Origin: Komagataeibacter swingsii
GTDB lineage: Bacteria > Pseudomonadota > Alphaproteobacteria > Acetobacterales > Acetobacteraceae
Assembly: GCF_003207895.1 (NCBI RefSeq)
Contig: NZ_NKUB01000001.1
Span: 124,001-188,000, forward strand
Direction of reading: 5' to 3'
Length of the DNA stretch: 64,000 bases
Each line of letters opens with the position of its first letter. The first letter of the stretch is position 1. The notes below the pieces were generated by a model that saw nothing but the letters and a program-made list of their open reading frames with translations, was not told where the DNA came from and made no database searches. Positions 36,542 to 45,724 of this stretch are shown piece by piece. The translations under genes were made by a program, and so were the position numbers.

Positions 36542-37822
36542 GTGAACCGGCGTCCCGACCACGGCGGGCCGTCAGGCATGCTCGCGATGGAATGGAATGC
36601 GGCCCGTCATTCCGCCGGGCAGACGGATGAATACCTGTACAGCCAGCTTATTCCCTATATCGGGAACAAGCGTAAACTGCTGGGCCTGATTGCGCAGGCC
36701 ATTGCCGCGACGGGGGAAATCCCGGCCCGGACCGATTTCGTGGACCTGTTCGCGGGCACCGGCGTCGTCTCCCGCCTGGCCAAGTGGCTTGGCTTCCGCG
36801 TGCTGAGCAATGACTGGGAACCGTATAGCGAGGTCCTGAACCGCTGCCATGTCGGCACGTCCGCGCCGCCATGTTTCCATGATGGCCGGGATTATGCGCA
36901 GGTCATGGCCGAACTGAATGCCCTGCCACCACTTGAGGGTTGGGTGACGCGCCACCTTTGCCCTGATGATGACGTGCAGTACGATACGGCGCGTGACCGG
37001 ATGTTCTACATGCGCAAGAACGGCATGCGCATTGACGCCATCCGCGAACGGATCGCGCAATGGGACCATGACGGCCTGCTTGATGCCGGGCAGAGGGCCT
37101 GCCTGCTGGCCCCGCTATTGTACAGCGCCAGCTACAACAGCAATACCAGTGGCCTGTTCAAGGGCTTCCACCGGGGATGGGGCGGGCGGACCGGCACGGC
37201 GCTGTACCGTATCGCGGCCGACCTGCACCTGCAGCCCGCGTGTTTCATCGACAATGGGCGCGACAATGCGGTCATGCGCATGGACGCGCACGCCCTTGCC
37301 ACCCAACTGGCCGGGCAGGTGGGGGAGGCGGCGATTGCCTATGTGGACCCGCCGTACAACCAGCACCCTTACGGCGCGAATTACCATGTCCTCAATACGG
37401 TCACGCTGTGGGACCAGCCCGAACTTGCGCCAAAGATCACCGGTCGGGACAAGGCCGCGATCCGGCAGGACTGGCGCACGCAGCGGCGCAGCCCGTACAA
37501 CCACCGGCATCAGGCGCTTGCGGCCTATCGCGACCTGCTCTCCGCACTAGATACGCGCTGGATCGCCACCAGCTACAGCACCGATGGCTTCATTCCGTTG
37601 CACGACATGGTCCGTGCGAATTGTGAACGCGGGGATGTGCGGGTGTTTACCCGTGGCTACAAACGCTATCGCGTCAGCCGCCAGCGTTATTCGGCGCGTC
37701 CGATGACCGTTGAATTCATCCTGCTGACCGATACGCGCGGCCGTGGCGCCAGCACCCCGGACCAGATCGTGCAGGAAATCATGGCCATGGAAGCCCGGCT
37801 GAACCCATCAGGGCATATTTGA
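36542..37822 (+). CDS. Orphan DNA adenine methyltransferase, D12 class
   Basis: This is a SAM-dependent DNA N6-adenine methyltransferase of the alpha (D12) class. From GTG 36542 the protein has 426 residues. PYIGNKRKLL (residues 38-47) and DLFAGTG (68-74) bind SAM, and the catalytic motif is DPPYNQ (269-274). Starts at 36578 or 36587 would drop a non-conserved leader. It lies 44 nt after ccrM, with no restriction endonuclease or specificity subunit on either side, so it appears to be a solitary methyltransferase. Its recognition sequence cannot be read from the protein. Confidence 0.88.
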   Translation: MNRRPDHGGPSGMLAMEWNAARHSAGQTDEYLYSQLIPYIGNKRKLLGLIAQAIAATGEIPARTDFVDLFAGTGVVSRLAKWLGFRVLSNDWEPYSEVLNRCHVGTSAPPCFHDGRDYAQVMAELNALPPLEGWVTRHLCPDDDVQYDTARDRMFYMRKNGMRIDAIRERIAQWDHDGLLDAGQRACLLAPLLYSASYNSNTSGLFKGFHRGWGGRTGTALYRIAADLHLQPACFIDNGRDNAVMRMDAHALATQLAGQVGEAAIAYVDPPYNQHPYGANYHVLNTVTLWDQPELAPKITGRDKAAIRQDWRTQRRSPYNHRHQALAAYRDLLSALDTRWIATSYSTDGFIPLHDMVRANCERGDVRVFTRGYKRYRVSRQRYSARPMTVEFILLTDTRGRGASTPDQIVQEIMAMEARLNPSGHI

Positions 37823-37840
37823 CACTAACCTGTTGATTGG

Positions 37841-37962
37841 AAATAGACGTTTTTGGGTGTCGCCTTTTTGAGAAAAACGCGGCACCCAAAAACTTTTATT
37901 GTTTTTTATCAATGATTTGTTTTCAAACAGCCTCTTAAAAAAGGCGTCACCAAAAACTGTTT
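37841..37962. repeat. Intergenic twin-hairpin repeat, copy 1
   Basis: This copy fills the gap between two convergent genes. GTTTTTGGGTGTCGC (37849-37863) pairs with GCGGCACCCAAAAAC (37879-37893), 15 bp with one wobble, extended inside by T5/A5 and followed by TTTTATTG and T6. The right end, read on the other strand, begins TAG-AAACA-GTTTTTGGTG like copies 2 and 3, and the stop codon of the ankyrin gene is that TAG. It should terminate transcription from both sides. Confidence 0.75.
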
Positions 37963-38559
37963 CTAGCTCCCCCCGAAGCCGAGGAACCCGATGGACGGGT
38001 CGGCATGCCCGCCGGATGCGTCATAGCGGTGATCGACGGTGGTGGTCGTGGAGGCATGGCGCGGCATGGTCAGCGGTGGGGTATCATCCTCGCCCTCCGC
38101 AAGGCTGTTCGATGCGAAATGCGGGTCCGAATCCGAGAACGTTCGCATCGACAGCAACAGGAAGGTAATGTCGTTGCGGTTCAGGTCGATCGCCATGTCC
38201 AGCGGCGTCTGGCCCAGCACGTTATGGCCCGTCATGTCCGCACCCCGGTTCAGGGCTTCCTTCGCGGCCCCCAGGCTGCCACGGTTGATGGCGTCAAACA
38301 GCGCGTCGGTCGGGTTCATGTCCGAGCTGGCGTGGCCGTGTTCCTCTTCACGCGATTCCGCGCCGGGCAGTGCGGCAGGCGGGGCGGCCGCCTTGGCCGC
38401 GCGGCGGGCTTCAGCCTTTTTCGCGGCTTCGGCGGCCTCGCTCTCGGCTTCCGCGTCGTCGGCATCCTGCGCATGGGCCATGTGCAGGGGCATGCACAGG
38501 CAGGGGATTCCTGCGAACAGGGCGGCGGCAAGAAGATAAATACCGGATCTGGAAATCAT
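37963..38559 (-). CDS. Secreted ankyrin-repeat protein
   Basis: The start was placed at M of MISRSGIYLLAAALFAG, giving 198 residues. A signal peptide probably cleaves after MAHA, so the protein should be periplasmic. Next comes a highly charged Glu/Ala/Lys stretch (about residues 35-60), then one to two ankyrin repeats (DALFDAINRGSLGAAKEAL, then LGQTPLDMAIDLNRNDITFLLL), and a Thr/His/Gly-rich tail ending GFLGFGGS. Ankyrin repeats bind proteins; the partner is unknown. It is 114 nt downstream of the VWA gene on the same strand and may share its transcript. Confidence 0.8.
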   Translation of the reverse strand: MISRSGIYLLAAALFAGIPCLCMPLHMAHAQDADDAEAESEAAEAAKKAEARRAAKAAAPPAALPGAESREEEHGHASSDMNPTDALFDAINRGSLGAAKEALNRGADMTGHNVLGQTPLDMAIDLNRNDITFLLLSMRTFSDSDPHFASNSLAEGEDDTPPLTMPRHASTTTTVDHRYDASGGHADPSIGFLGFGGS

Positions 38560-38673
38560 GTCCTGTCCCGAGAGTGTGCGTTCGACCAAGCATGCAAAAC
38601 GACCGCATGCCACACGGCATTTCTGGTGATTACCGCAAAATTGCGGCGGATGCGATGCCTAATCATCCCTGTG

Positions 38674-40818
38674 TCAGGAACGGCTTTCCCGCCACCACGC
38701 CAGCAGCAGCATGGCCAGCACGAACAGGCCCACCGCCCAAGCTGGCAGCACGGACGTGGCCTGCTGTCCCGATACGCTGTGGGCGTTGCGCGCGGGGAAG
38801 GCAAACCGGTCGGCTGTCGAGCGTGCGTGGCCGCTTTCCATGACCACCTGCGGCAGGGATGGGGCCTGCGGGCTGTCGCCCAGCCAGTGCACGCCCCCGC
38901 CGGTTGCCGCCGCCATGGGCGCCAGCAGGGATGCCGTTGCCCGCAGGTCGGCGAATTCAACCGGGTCTTCCGTGCGCGGGGCGGCAAAGGCTTCATGGCC
39001 GGCGTCGTCACGCACTGTCCATATCCCTTCCTGCCGCGCGGGCAGGCGGGCGCGGGCAAGCCCGGTATTGCCCGCGGGTTCCAGCGTTACGGACTGCGTG
39101 GTGCCATCGGGGGCGACCACATGGACAACCGGCGGCGGCCCGGACGTGACCGAGCGCCGGGTAATGGTCATCTGGCCTGCCGATATCCCGGCTTCCAGCT
39201 GGTTCTCCTCCAGTTCCGGTTCCTTCATCAGCCAGTGCGAAATCCGGCGCAGCAGTTCCGACTGCGGCCCCCCGCCGCCTTCGCCATGCGACCACAGCCA
39301 TGCCTGATCCGACAGCAGGAAGGCGACGCGCCCCTTGCCCGCATGGTCCAGCACCAGCAGGGGCTGCTGGTCCGGGCCAGTCATCAGCACCTCGCCATTG
39401 GCGGAATCCGTGCGCAGGCCGCGATACCACGGCCCCCAGCCCGGTTGCGCGCCCGCCCTGTCAGGCGCCCCCGGCAGGCCGGAGGTCACGGGATGGCGCA
39501 TGCCGGTTTCCGTAAGGTCAGGCCGGAAGCGGCGCACGGTCATGCCGTCGCCGGACGCCACATGCGCGGGCAGGATGTCCGATAGCGGCGTGTCCTGCAA
39601 CGATCCGGGGGTCAGGAATTCCGGCCCACCGATCAGCAGCAGGCCGCCGCCCGCGCGGATGTGGTTGACGATGTTGCGCAGGTAGGCTTCGGGCAGGATG
39701 CCCCGGTTTTCAAACCCGTCGAGGATGATGAGGTCGAACTGGTCGATCTTCTGCTGGAACAGTTCGTTCACCGGGAACGCGATCAGCGCAAGGTCGGACA
39801 GCGGCGTGCCGTCATCACGGTCGGGCGGACGCAGGATGGTGAAGTGGACCAGGTCAACCGACGGGTCGGCCTTCAGCAGCCGCCGCCATACCCGTTCGCC
39901 CTGATTGGGCGTGCCGGACACCAGCAGCACGCGCAGCCGGTCCCGCACGCCGTTTATGCGGATGACATCATGGTTGTTGCGTGTCGAGACCTCGCCGGGC
40001 AGTTCCGGGGCCGACAGGCCCACCAGCATCTCGCCCGGATGGGTGACGGGCAGGGTAATGTCCTGCGGCTGCCCGATCCGCACGGGACGGGAAAAGGTCG
40101 TGCCGTCCCCCTGCGTCAGGGTAAGCTGGGTGGTGGCGTCCGGGGCGGGGGGCGCGCCCTGGTCATCGATCTCGACACGGATGGTGACATCCTTGCCCAC
40201 TATGGCAAAGGGCGGGGCCTGCAGCACGCGCAGGTGGCGGTCGGTTTCCTCGCCCCGTCCGGTCAGCAGCACATGCAGCGGCAGCATCGTGCGGTGGCCG
40301 TGCCCGTCATCGGGGTCGAGCATGTCGGGCACGCTGGCGGGGATGTCATGGTCCTCGCCATCGGTTATCAGCACCGCGCCCGCAAGGCGGGAGGGCGGGA
40401 TGTCCGCCGCCGCCTGCCGTAATGCGCCAAACAGCCGCGTGCCGCCATGCTGGGCCTCGCGCAGGGTGACGATGCGCGGCACCAGTCCCGGCACGCGGTT
40501 CATCTCGGCCTGCAGGCGTTCGGCGGTGTTGCGCGCCATGTCGCCGCGGTTGCGTTCGGACATGGAGGCCGACTGGTCCACCACGATCAGCGCGGTTTCG
40601 GGCAGCGGGTGCCATGTTTCGGTAATGCGCTGCGGGTCACACAGCCACGCGATGACGCCTAAGCCCGCCAGCAGCCGCCATACGCTGCCGCGCACCCGGC
40701 GCGCAAGGCCCGCAACCGTCATGACGGTTACGGCGGCCAGTAGCAGATAGATGCACCACAGCGGCACCTGCGGGCTGAATGCCATCATATGGCGCGACAG
40801 GTCGGGCATGCCCATCAT
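38674..40818 (-). CDS. Membrane protein with VWA and glutamine-amidotransferase-like domains
   Basis: This is a 714-residue inner-membrane protein. Two N-terminal hydrophobic segments (about residues 20-38, 48-60) precede a von Willebrand A domain whose metal site is intact (VVDQSASMS; DQSAS 81-85). A middle region holds a class-I-glutamine-amidotransferase-like fold (LIILDGFENRG, RAGGGLLLIGGPE) without an obvious nucleophile. One C-terminal helix (LPAWAVGLFVLAMLLLAWW) follows. It is the last member of the moxR-DUF58-DUF4159 cluster; its start overlaps the preceding stop (ATGA). Cell-envelope maintenance is inferred from the cluster, but the exact function is unknown. Confidence 0.85.
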   Translation of the reverse strand: MMGMPDLSRHMMAFSPQVPLWCIYLLLAAVTVMTVAGLARRVRGSVWRLLAGLGVIAWLCDPQRITETWHPLPETALIVVDQSASMSERNRGDMARNTAERLQAEMNRVPGLVPRIVTLREAQHGGTRLFGALRQAAADIPPSRLAGAVLITDGEDHDIPASVPDMLDPDDGHGHRTMLPLHVLLTGRGEETDRHLRVLQAPPFAIVGKDVTIRVEIDDQGAPPAPDATTQLTLTQGDGTTFSRPVRIGQPQDITLPVTHPGEMLVGLSAPELPGEVSTRNNHDVIRINGVRDRLRVLLVSGTPNQGERVWRRLLKADPSVDLVHFTILRPPDRDDGTPLSDLALIAFPVNELFQQKIDQFDLIILDGFENRGILPEAYLRNIVNHIRAGGGLLLIGGPEFLTPGSLQDTPLSDILPAHVASGDGMTVRRFRPDLTETGMRHPVTSGLPGAPDRAGAQPGWGPWYRGLRTDSANGEVLMTGPDQQPLLVLDHAGKGRVAFLLSDQAWLWSHGEGGGGPQSELLRRISHWLMKEPELEENQLEAGISAGQMTITRRSVTSGPPPVVHVVAPDGTTQSVTLEPAGNTGLARARLPARQEGIWTVRDDAGHEAFAAPRTEDPVEFADLRATASLLAPMAAATGGGVHWLGDSPQAPSLPQVVMESGHARSTADRFAFPARNAHSVSGQQATSVLPAWAVGLFVLAMLLLAWWRESRS

Positions 40819-43544
40819 TCCCCCAGCCGTTTCAGCAGGGCGGGCACATGGACCTGATCGGCCTTGTAATTGCCCGTCAGCGCATAGATCACCGCATTGA
40901 CCCCGAAACGGTAGGCCAGAACGCGCTGGTCCGCCCCGTCGGGCACGGGGGCGTACGGCGTGTTGCCGCTGTCATCCACCGCCCATGCATGCGCCCAGTC
41001 GTTGCTGCCGATGATGACGGGGCTGACGCCGTCATTGGTGCTGTCGCCTTCCTGCGCCACCCACACCGGCATGCCGTCGTACCGGCCGGGAAAGTCATGC
41101 AACAGGTAGAACGTGTGCGACAGCACATGGTGGTTATCCAGTCTGGCAAGGGGGGGAATGTCCAGCCCCGCCGTCATGCGCCGCAGGGCCGCCGCCGTGC
41201 CGGGGGCGGAACCGGTATAGCTGCCGGGACTGTCGGTTGCCGTGGCCGGGTCCTGCCCCTGCGTGTCGATCATCAGGATGCCGCCATGGCGCATGTAGGT
41301 ATTCAGCGCCGCCGTGCGCGCGGGCGTGGTGGTGGCGTCCGCCGTCACCGGCCAGTAGATGAGCGGGTAGTACGACAGGTCATCGCGTTCCGGCACCACG
41401 CCATCAGGGTGGCCCAGCACGGCGGAGGTCCGGGCATTGACGTAATCCGACAGGCCCTGCAGCCCTTCCTTCGAGACATCATCGATATCCGTGTGCCCGG
41501 TCACGACATAGGCCAGCCGGGTTTCCAGCGCCGCCCGCGGCACGTCGGGGGGAATGTCCGCCGCCTGTGCCGCGCCATGCGCCATGCAGGCCAGCGCCAG
41601 CATGGCCACCGTCGCCCGTCGTCCCCATTTCCGCCCGCGCTGCATCACGCTGATCGCGCCATCCACGACCAGCAGCAGTGCGGCCAGGAGCATGAGCAGC
41701 GGCCCGATGGCAAGGTCGGGCACCTGGCCGCGCAGGTCGGACGCCGTGCCGATGGTGTCCTGCGCCACCAGCGGGGCCGGGCCATCACCGGGGTTGAGCG
41801 CGCGGCGGCTGCTGCGCGGGCCATACAGTCCCGGCGGGTGCTCCGGCGTGGGCGCCGTGTGGCCAAAGGCATCCGCCCGCAGCGCCTGCGCGCCCGCGGG
41901 CGGCGTCACCAGCGCGCCATCACCATCCAGCGTCATGTAGGGGGCCAGCAATGTCGCGCCCGCCGGTGTCTCGATCCCCGATGCCGCATCGATCAGGTGT
42001 TGCAGCATGCCCACGAACAGCCCGGACAGCGGCAGGTTGGACCATTCCGCCGTGCTGGTGACATGGAACAGCACGACCTGACCCGCCCCAAGGGCGGCAT
42101 GGGTCACCAGCGGCGTGCCATCGGTCAGCCGCGCCCAGCTATGGCTGTCCAGATCGGTGGAGGGTTGCGCCAGGACCTGCCGCGACACCGTGACATCGGC
42201 GGGGATATCAAGGTCATGGAACGGGGAGGTCGCAGGGAAGGGGGCAAGGTGTTCGGGCCTGCTCCATGACATGGTGCCGCCCAGCACCCGCTCGCCCCCC
42301 ATCAGGGGGACAGGCAGCAGCGTATCGGCGGGCTTCGGGTCCGGGCCGGGGCTGTCGCCACCCTGGACCAGCAGGGGGCCGGCAAAGCGGATCAGAGTGC
42401 CCCCGCCGCGCACCCAGGCCTCCACCTTCCTGCGGCTGTCGGGGCTGCCCAGCGTGCCATCGGGGGCGATGATGACCGAAAGCGGGCGGGCCAGCAGCGT
42501 GTCCAGATCCCCCTCGCGCAGTTCGGCGGTGGGTTGCAATGCACGGCGCAGGTAGAACAGGCTGCCCATCAGCGGCGTGTCGGATGATGTGCTGGCAATC
42601 AGCCCCACGGGGCGCTGGCGCTCGCGTTCATCCAGCAGGCGCACCCCGCCTGGCCCGTTCACGCCATCCAGCGACAGGTGATCGACCTTGTTGCGCAGTT
42701 CCGCTGGCAGGGCGGGCGTGATGTCCACATGGTCGCCACCTGCGGGCAGGGTCACGGGCATAAGGGCCAGCGTGCCGCCGGTGCCGGTTTCAAGCCGTAG
42801 CTGCCATGTGCGTGCATGCGGGCGCGGTACGGCGCGCAGGCGGGTGGCCAGCCCGTTTGCGCCACTGCCCGGCGGCGCGAGCAGGGTGATGTCCGAACCG
42901 GGCAGGTACATTTCCCGCACCGGCCCGATATGGGCCAGTGCCGCGCCGAACGCGGCATCGGCCGGTGTGGCCAGCCCGTCCGCAACATAGATGACCGGAC
43001 CGTGCCAGCCCTGCTGCGCCAGTTGCGCCAGCGCGCGCGTGGCCGCCGCCCGGTCCACCGGCCATGCGCGGGGCAGGAGCGGGTCGATCATGCCGCGCAG
43101 CACCTGTGCCTGCTGCGTGGGCTGGACGCCCACCGGGTCCAGCGCGTCGCTGCGCGCCGTCAGCAGCAGGCGCGCGCCATGCCCGGTGCGTGACAGATGG
43201 TCCAGCAGCCCGTCCAGCGCATGGATGCGCTGCGGCCACGTGCCCGCGGCGGCCCAGCCATTATCCACCACGATCAGGCAGTCGGCATCCGCCGCTCCCG
43301 CCTGCCCGCGCGGGAAGATCGGCTGCGCCAGTCCCAGCACCAGCAGCCCCACGGCGGCGCAACGCAGCAGCAGCCGCCACAGGGGGGGCGAGGTCGCATC
43401 CGGGGGCGGTGCGTTGAGCGCGCGCAGCAGGGCCATGGGCGGAAAGGACTGCACCCGTGGGGCGGGTGGCAGGGCATGCAGCAGCCACCACACGACCGGC
43501 AGCGCCAGCAGCCCCAGCAGCATCCATGGTGCAAGCAGCATCAT
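40815..43544 (-). CDS. BatA-like / DUF4159 membrane protein
   Basis: The start is the ATG overlapping the DUF58 stop (ATGA), giving 909 residues. The N-terminus has the BatA layout (MMLLAPWMLLGLLALPVVWW helix, then RLLLRCAAVGLLVLGLAQPI). A VWA-like segment follows whose metal motif is degenerate (VVDNGWAAAG instead of DXSXS). A further hydrophobic segment lies near residue 620 (LLMLLAALLLVVDGAISV). The last 210 residues are DUF4159 (RLAYVVTGHTDIDDVSKEGL, YPLIYWPVT, HGGILMIDTQG, YRFGVNAVIYALTGNYKADQ). The protein is membrane-bound with periplasmic parts. Function is unknown; the cluster resembles the Bacteroides aerotolerance group. Confidence 0.85.
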   Translation of the reverse strand: MMLLAPWMLLGLLALPVVWWLLHALPPAPRVQSFPPMALLRALNAPPPDATSPPLWRLLLRCAAVGLLVLGLAQPIFPRGQAGAADADCLIVVDNGWAAAGTWPQRIHALDGLLDHLSRTGHGARLLLTARSDALDPVGVQPTQQAQVLRGMIDPLLPRAWPVDRAAATRALAQLAQQGWHGPVIYVADGLATPADAAFGAALAHIGPVREMYLPGSDITLLAPPGSGANGLATRLRAVPRPHARTWQLRLETGTGGTLALMPVTLPAGGDHVDITPALPAELRNKVDHLSLDGVNGPGGVRLLDERERQRPVGLIASTSSDTPLMGSLFYLRRALQPTAELREGDLDTLLARPLSVIIAPDGTLGSPDSRRKVEAWVRGGGTLIRFAGPLLVQGGDSPGPDPKPADTLLPVPLMGGERVLGGTMSWSRPEHLAPFPATSPFHDLDIPADVTVSRQVLAQPSTDLDSHSWARLTDGTPLVTHAALGAGQVVLFHVTSTAEWSNLPLSGLFVGMLQHLIDAASGIETPAGATLLAPYMTLDGDGALVTPPAGAQALRADAFGHTAPTPEHPPGLYGPRSSRRALNPGDGPAPLVAQDTIGTASDLRGQVPDLAIGPLLMLLAALLLVVDGAISVMQRGRKWGRRATVAMLALACMAHGAAQAADIPPDVPRAALETRLAYVVTGHTDIDDVSKEGLQGLSDYVNARTSAVLGHPDGVVPERDDLSYYPLIYWPVTADATTTPARTAALNTYMRHGGILMIDTQGQDPATATDSPGSYTGSAPGTAAALRRMTAGLDIPPLARLDNHHVLSHTFYLLHDFPGRYDGMPVWVAQEGDSTNDGVSPVIIGSNDWAHAWAVDDSGNTPYAPVPDGADQRVLAYRFGVNAVIYALTGNYKADQVHVPALLKRLGE

Positions 43545-44548
43545 GGCCTGTTCCCCATGCCCGGCAGGGCGCGCAGCGCCAGCAGGGCCTTTTCCGGCGG
43601 CTGGTCCGTCAGGTGTGGCACCGGCGGGCTGCCCGCCGCCCGGCACAGCGTGGCCAACTGGTCCTGATGGCGGGTCCATATCGCGGCGTAGTCATGGCGC
43701 AGGGTTGCGCTGCCATTGAGCAGCACGGTCGTATCATCCTCCAGCCCGGTAAAGCGGGTATGGCCTTCATACGGTAAAGCGGTTTCCGCCGGGTCGATCA
43801 CCTCGACCAGCGTACAGGTCGCCTGCCGTGCGGTCGCCGCGCGCAGGAAATCCGCCAGTTGCGCTGTGGGATACAGCCCGTCGCCAAACAGCAGCACCCG
43901 GCTGCGCGCGGGGATGGCGGCGGCCTGTGGCATGTCGGGTGCGTCCGCCGTGGCGCGCAGGGCGGCGATCAGCGCATGCGCCATGCGTTCCAGCGCCTGC
44001 CGCCCGCGCAGGCGCAGCGGGGGCGCGCCGGCAGTGCCCAGCAGGCGGATGTCCTCCCCCTGCCGCAGCAGCATGGCGGCACAGGCCAGCGCCAGCAGGA
44101 AGGCGCGTTCGGCCTTCAGCGGCAGGCGTTCATCGGACCGCCAGCGCATGGACGCACTGTTATCGCACCAGATGCATATGGTGTGCGGGGTCTGGGCTTC
44201 ATGTTCGCGCACGAAGGCCCGGTCCCCGCGCGCCGACTGCCGCCAGTCGATATGGGTTGCGGCCTCGCCCGCCATGGCGGGACGGTACTGCCAGAATTCC
44301 TCGCCCACGCCAGCCTTGCGCCGGGGATGGGGACCGGCCCCCGCATTCTGCGCGATCCGGCGCGCCGCAACAATCAGGGCCGGCAGCCTGCTGGCCAGTT
44401 GATCCGCCAGCGCCGTGGCCGAGACCGGGTGGCGGGGCAGGAAGGCGGCATCATCCCCGCCATGGCCTGCTGGGGGCGACGTCCGGCCCGGTGGTCCCGG
44501 TCGGGTCCGCCCGGACAGGCGCGTGAGAAAGGACAGGGCTGCGCGCAA
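43541..44548 (-). CDS. DUF58 domain protein
   Basis: This is a cytoplasmic partner of the MoxR ATPase. No ATG fits; a TTG at 44548, 2 nt after the moxR stop, gives 335 residues. The DUF58 signature is clear: EEFWQYRPAMAGEAATHIDWRQSARG (about residues 83-108), followed by a VWA-like metal site CDNSASM (DNSAS 129-133). It is coupled downstream to the DUF4159 gene by an ATGA overlap. The start codon is the uncertain point. Confidence 0.85.
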   Translation of the reverse strand: MRAALSFLTRLSGRTRPGPPGRTSPPAGHGGDDAAFLPRHPVSATALADQLASRLPALIVAARRIAQNAGAGPHPRRKAGVGEEFWQYRPAMAGEAATHIDWRQSARGDRAFVREHEAQTPHTICIWCDNSASMRWRSDERLPLKAERAFLLALACAAMLLRQGEDIRLLGTAGAPPLRLRGRQALERMAHALIAALRATADAPDMPQAAAIPARSRVLLFGDGLYPTAQLADFLRAATARQATCTLVEVIDPAETALPYEGHTRFTGLEDDTTVLLNGSATLRHDYAAIWTRHQDQLATLCRAAGSPPVPHLTDQPPEKALLALRALPGMGNRP

Positions 44549-44550
44549 TG

Positions 44551-45603
44551 TCAGCCGATCCGTCCGACCAGCGTGTCGATCAGCGTGGCCAGGCGCACAT
44601 TTTCCGCCCGCGCGGTAAAGGACAGCGCCATGCGGTGGGCCAGGATGGGGTGGGCAAGTGCCGCCACGTCCCCGATGGTGGGGGACAGACGGCCATCCAG
44701 CAGGGCGCGCGCGCGGGTGGCCAGCATCAACGCCTGCGCCGCGCGCGGGCCGGGTCCCCACGCCACGGCTTCGCGGATGGTCGGGTCATCGGTCGTCTCG
44801 GGCCGGGCCGCGCGGACAAGCCGCACGATCGCATCGACCACCTGTTCACCCACCGGCAGCGCGCGCACCAGTTCCTGTGCCGCCAGCACGTCACTGGCCG
44901 CCAGCACGGGGCGCGCCGTGGCGGTGGTGGCGCCGGTCGTGGCCAGCAGCATGGCGCGTTCGGCGCTGGCGTCGGGGAAGTCCAGCGTCACCTGCATGAG
45001 GAAGCGGTCAAGCTGCGCTTCGGGCAGGGGGTAGGTGCCTTCCTGCTCGATCGGGTTCTGGGTCGCCAGAACGTGAAAGGGGCGGGGCAGCAGGTGGTTG
45101 GTGCCCGCGATGGCGACCTCATGCTCCTGCATGGCCTGCAGCAGGGCGGACTGGGTGCGGGGGCTGGCGCGGTTGATTTCATCGGCCATCAGCAACTGGC
45201 AGAACACCGGCCCCGCCACGAAGCGGAAGCTGCGGCGGCCGTTTTCGTCCTCGTCCAGTATCTCGCTGCCCAGGATGTCGGATGGCATGAGGTCGGGCGT
45301 GAACTGCACGCGCCGGCCATCCATGCCCATCACGTGACCCAGCGTTGTGACCAGCAGCGTCTTGCCCAGTCCCGGCGCCCCCACCAGCAGCGCATGCCCG
45401 CCCGATATGATGGTGGTCAGCACAAGGTCGATCACCCGGTCCTGCCCCAGTATGACGCGCCCGATTTCCGCGCGCGCGTCGCGCAGGCGCGCGCCCATGC
45501 TTTCGGCCCGGGCCGCGATCTGTTCGCCCGTGGGGGATGGGGGGGATGTCATGCCCGCCTGCGGCGCCGCATGGTGGGGAGGGGTATCATCCATGGTCAT
45601 CAT
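44551..45603 (-). CDS. MoxR-family AAA+ ATPase
   Basis: This is a chaperone-like ATPase that activates VWA-domain proteins, here probably the DUF58 and VWA proteins encoded downstream. The protein has 350 residues. Walker A is GAPGLGKT (75-82), Walker B is LLMADEIN (137-144), sensor 1 lies in HVLATQNPIEQEGTYPLPEAQLDRF-type sequence (about 175-200), and a MoxR lid domain is at the C-terminus. It heads the four-gene cluster. The start has three possible methionines (M1, M2, M4), and the first 28 residues are not conserved. Confidence 0.93.
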   Translation of the reverse strand: MMTMDDTPPHHAAPQAGMTSPPSPTGEQIAARAESMGARLRDARAEIGRVILGQDRVIDLVLTTIISGGHALLVGAPGLGKTLLVTTLGHVMGMDGRRVQFTPDLMPSDILGSEILDEDENGRRSFRFVAGPVFCQLLMADEINRASPRTQSALLQAMQEHEVAIAGTNHLLPRPFHVLATQNPIEQEGTYPLPEAQLDRFLMQVTLDFPDASAERAMLLATTGATTATARPVLAASDVLAAQELVRALPVGEQVVDAIVRLVRAARPETTDDPTIREAVAWGPGPRAAQALMLATRARALLDGRLSPTIGDVAALAHPILAHRMALSFTARAENVRLATLIDTLVGRIG

Positions 45604-45724
45604 TCCAACAGTCTGACAGGTCCGGGGGTTTCATCAACCCGGTGTTGATCCCTATATCAAGTCCAGCAGCTTCCATAGTGTCGGGTTAACGCAATTGATG
45701 GACGATTTCGAGACAGGTGAGACC

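Noticed and set aside
35394-37822. The methyltransferase pair as a restriction-modification system.
   Set aside because: No endonuclease, specificity subunit or Vsr-like gene lies on either side, and CcrM is a known solitary enzyme.
38005-42269. Plus-strand frames at 38005-39585 and 40779-42269 opposite the VWA and DUF4159 genes.
   Set aside because: Composition is that of antisense shadows, and the minus-strand genes there have clear domains and overlapping starts.
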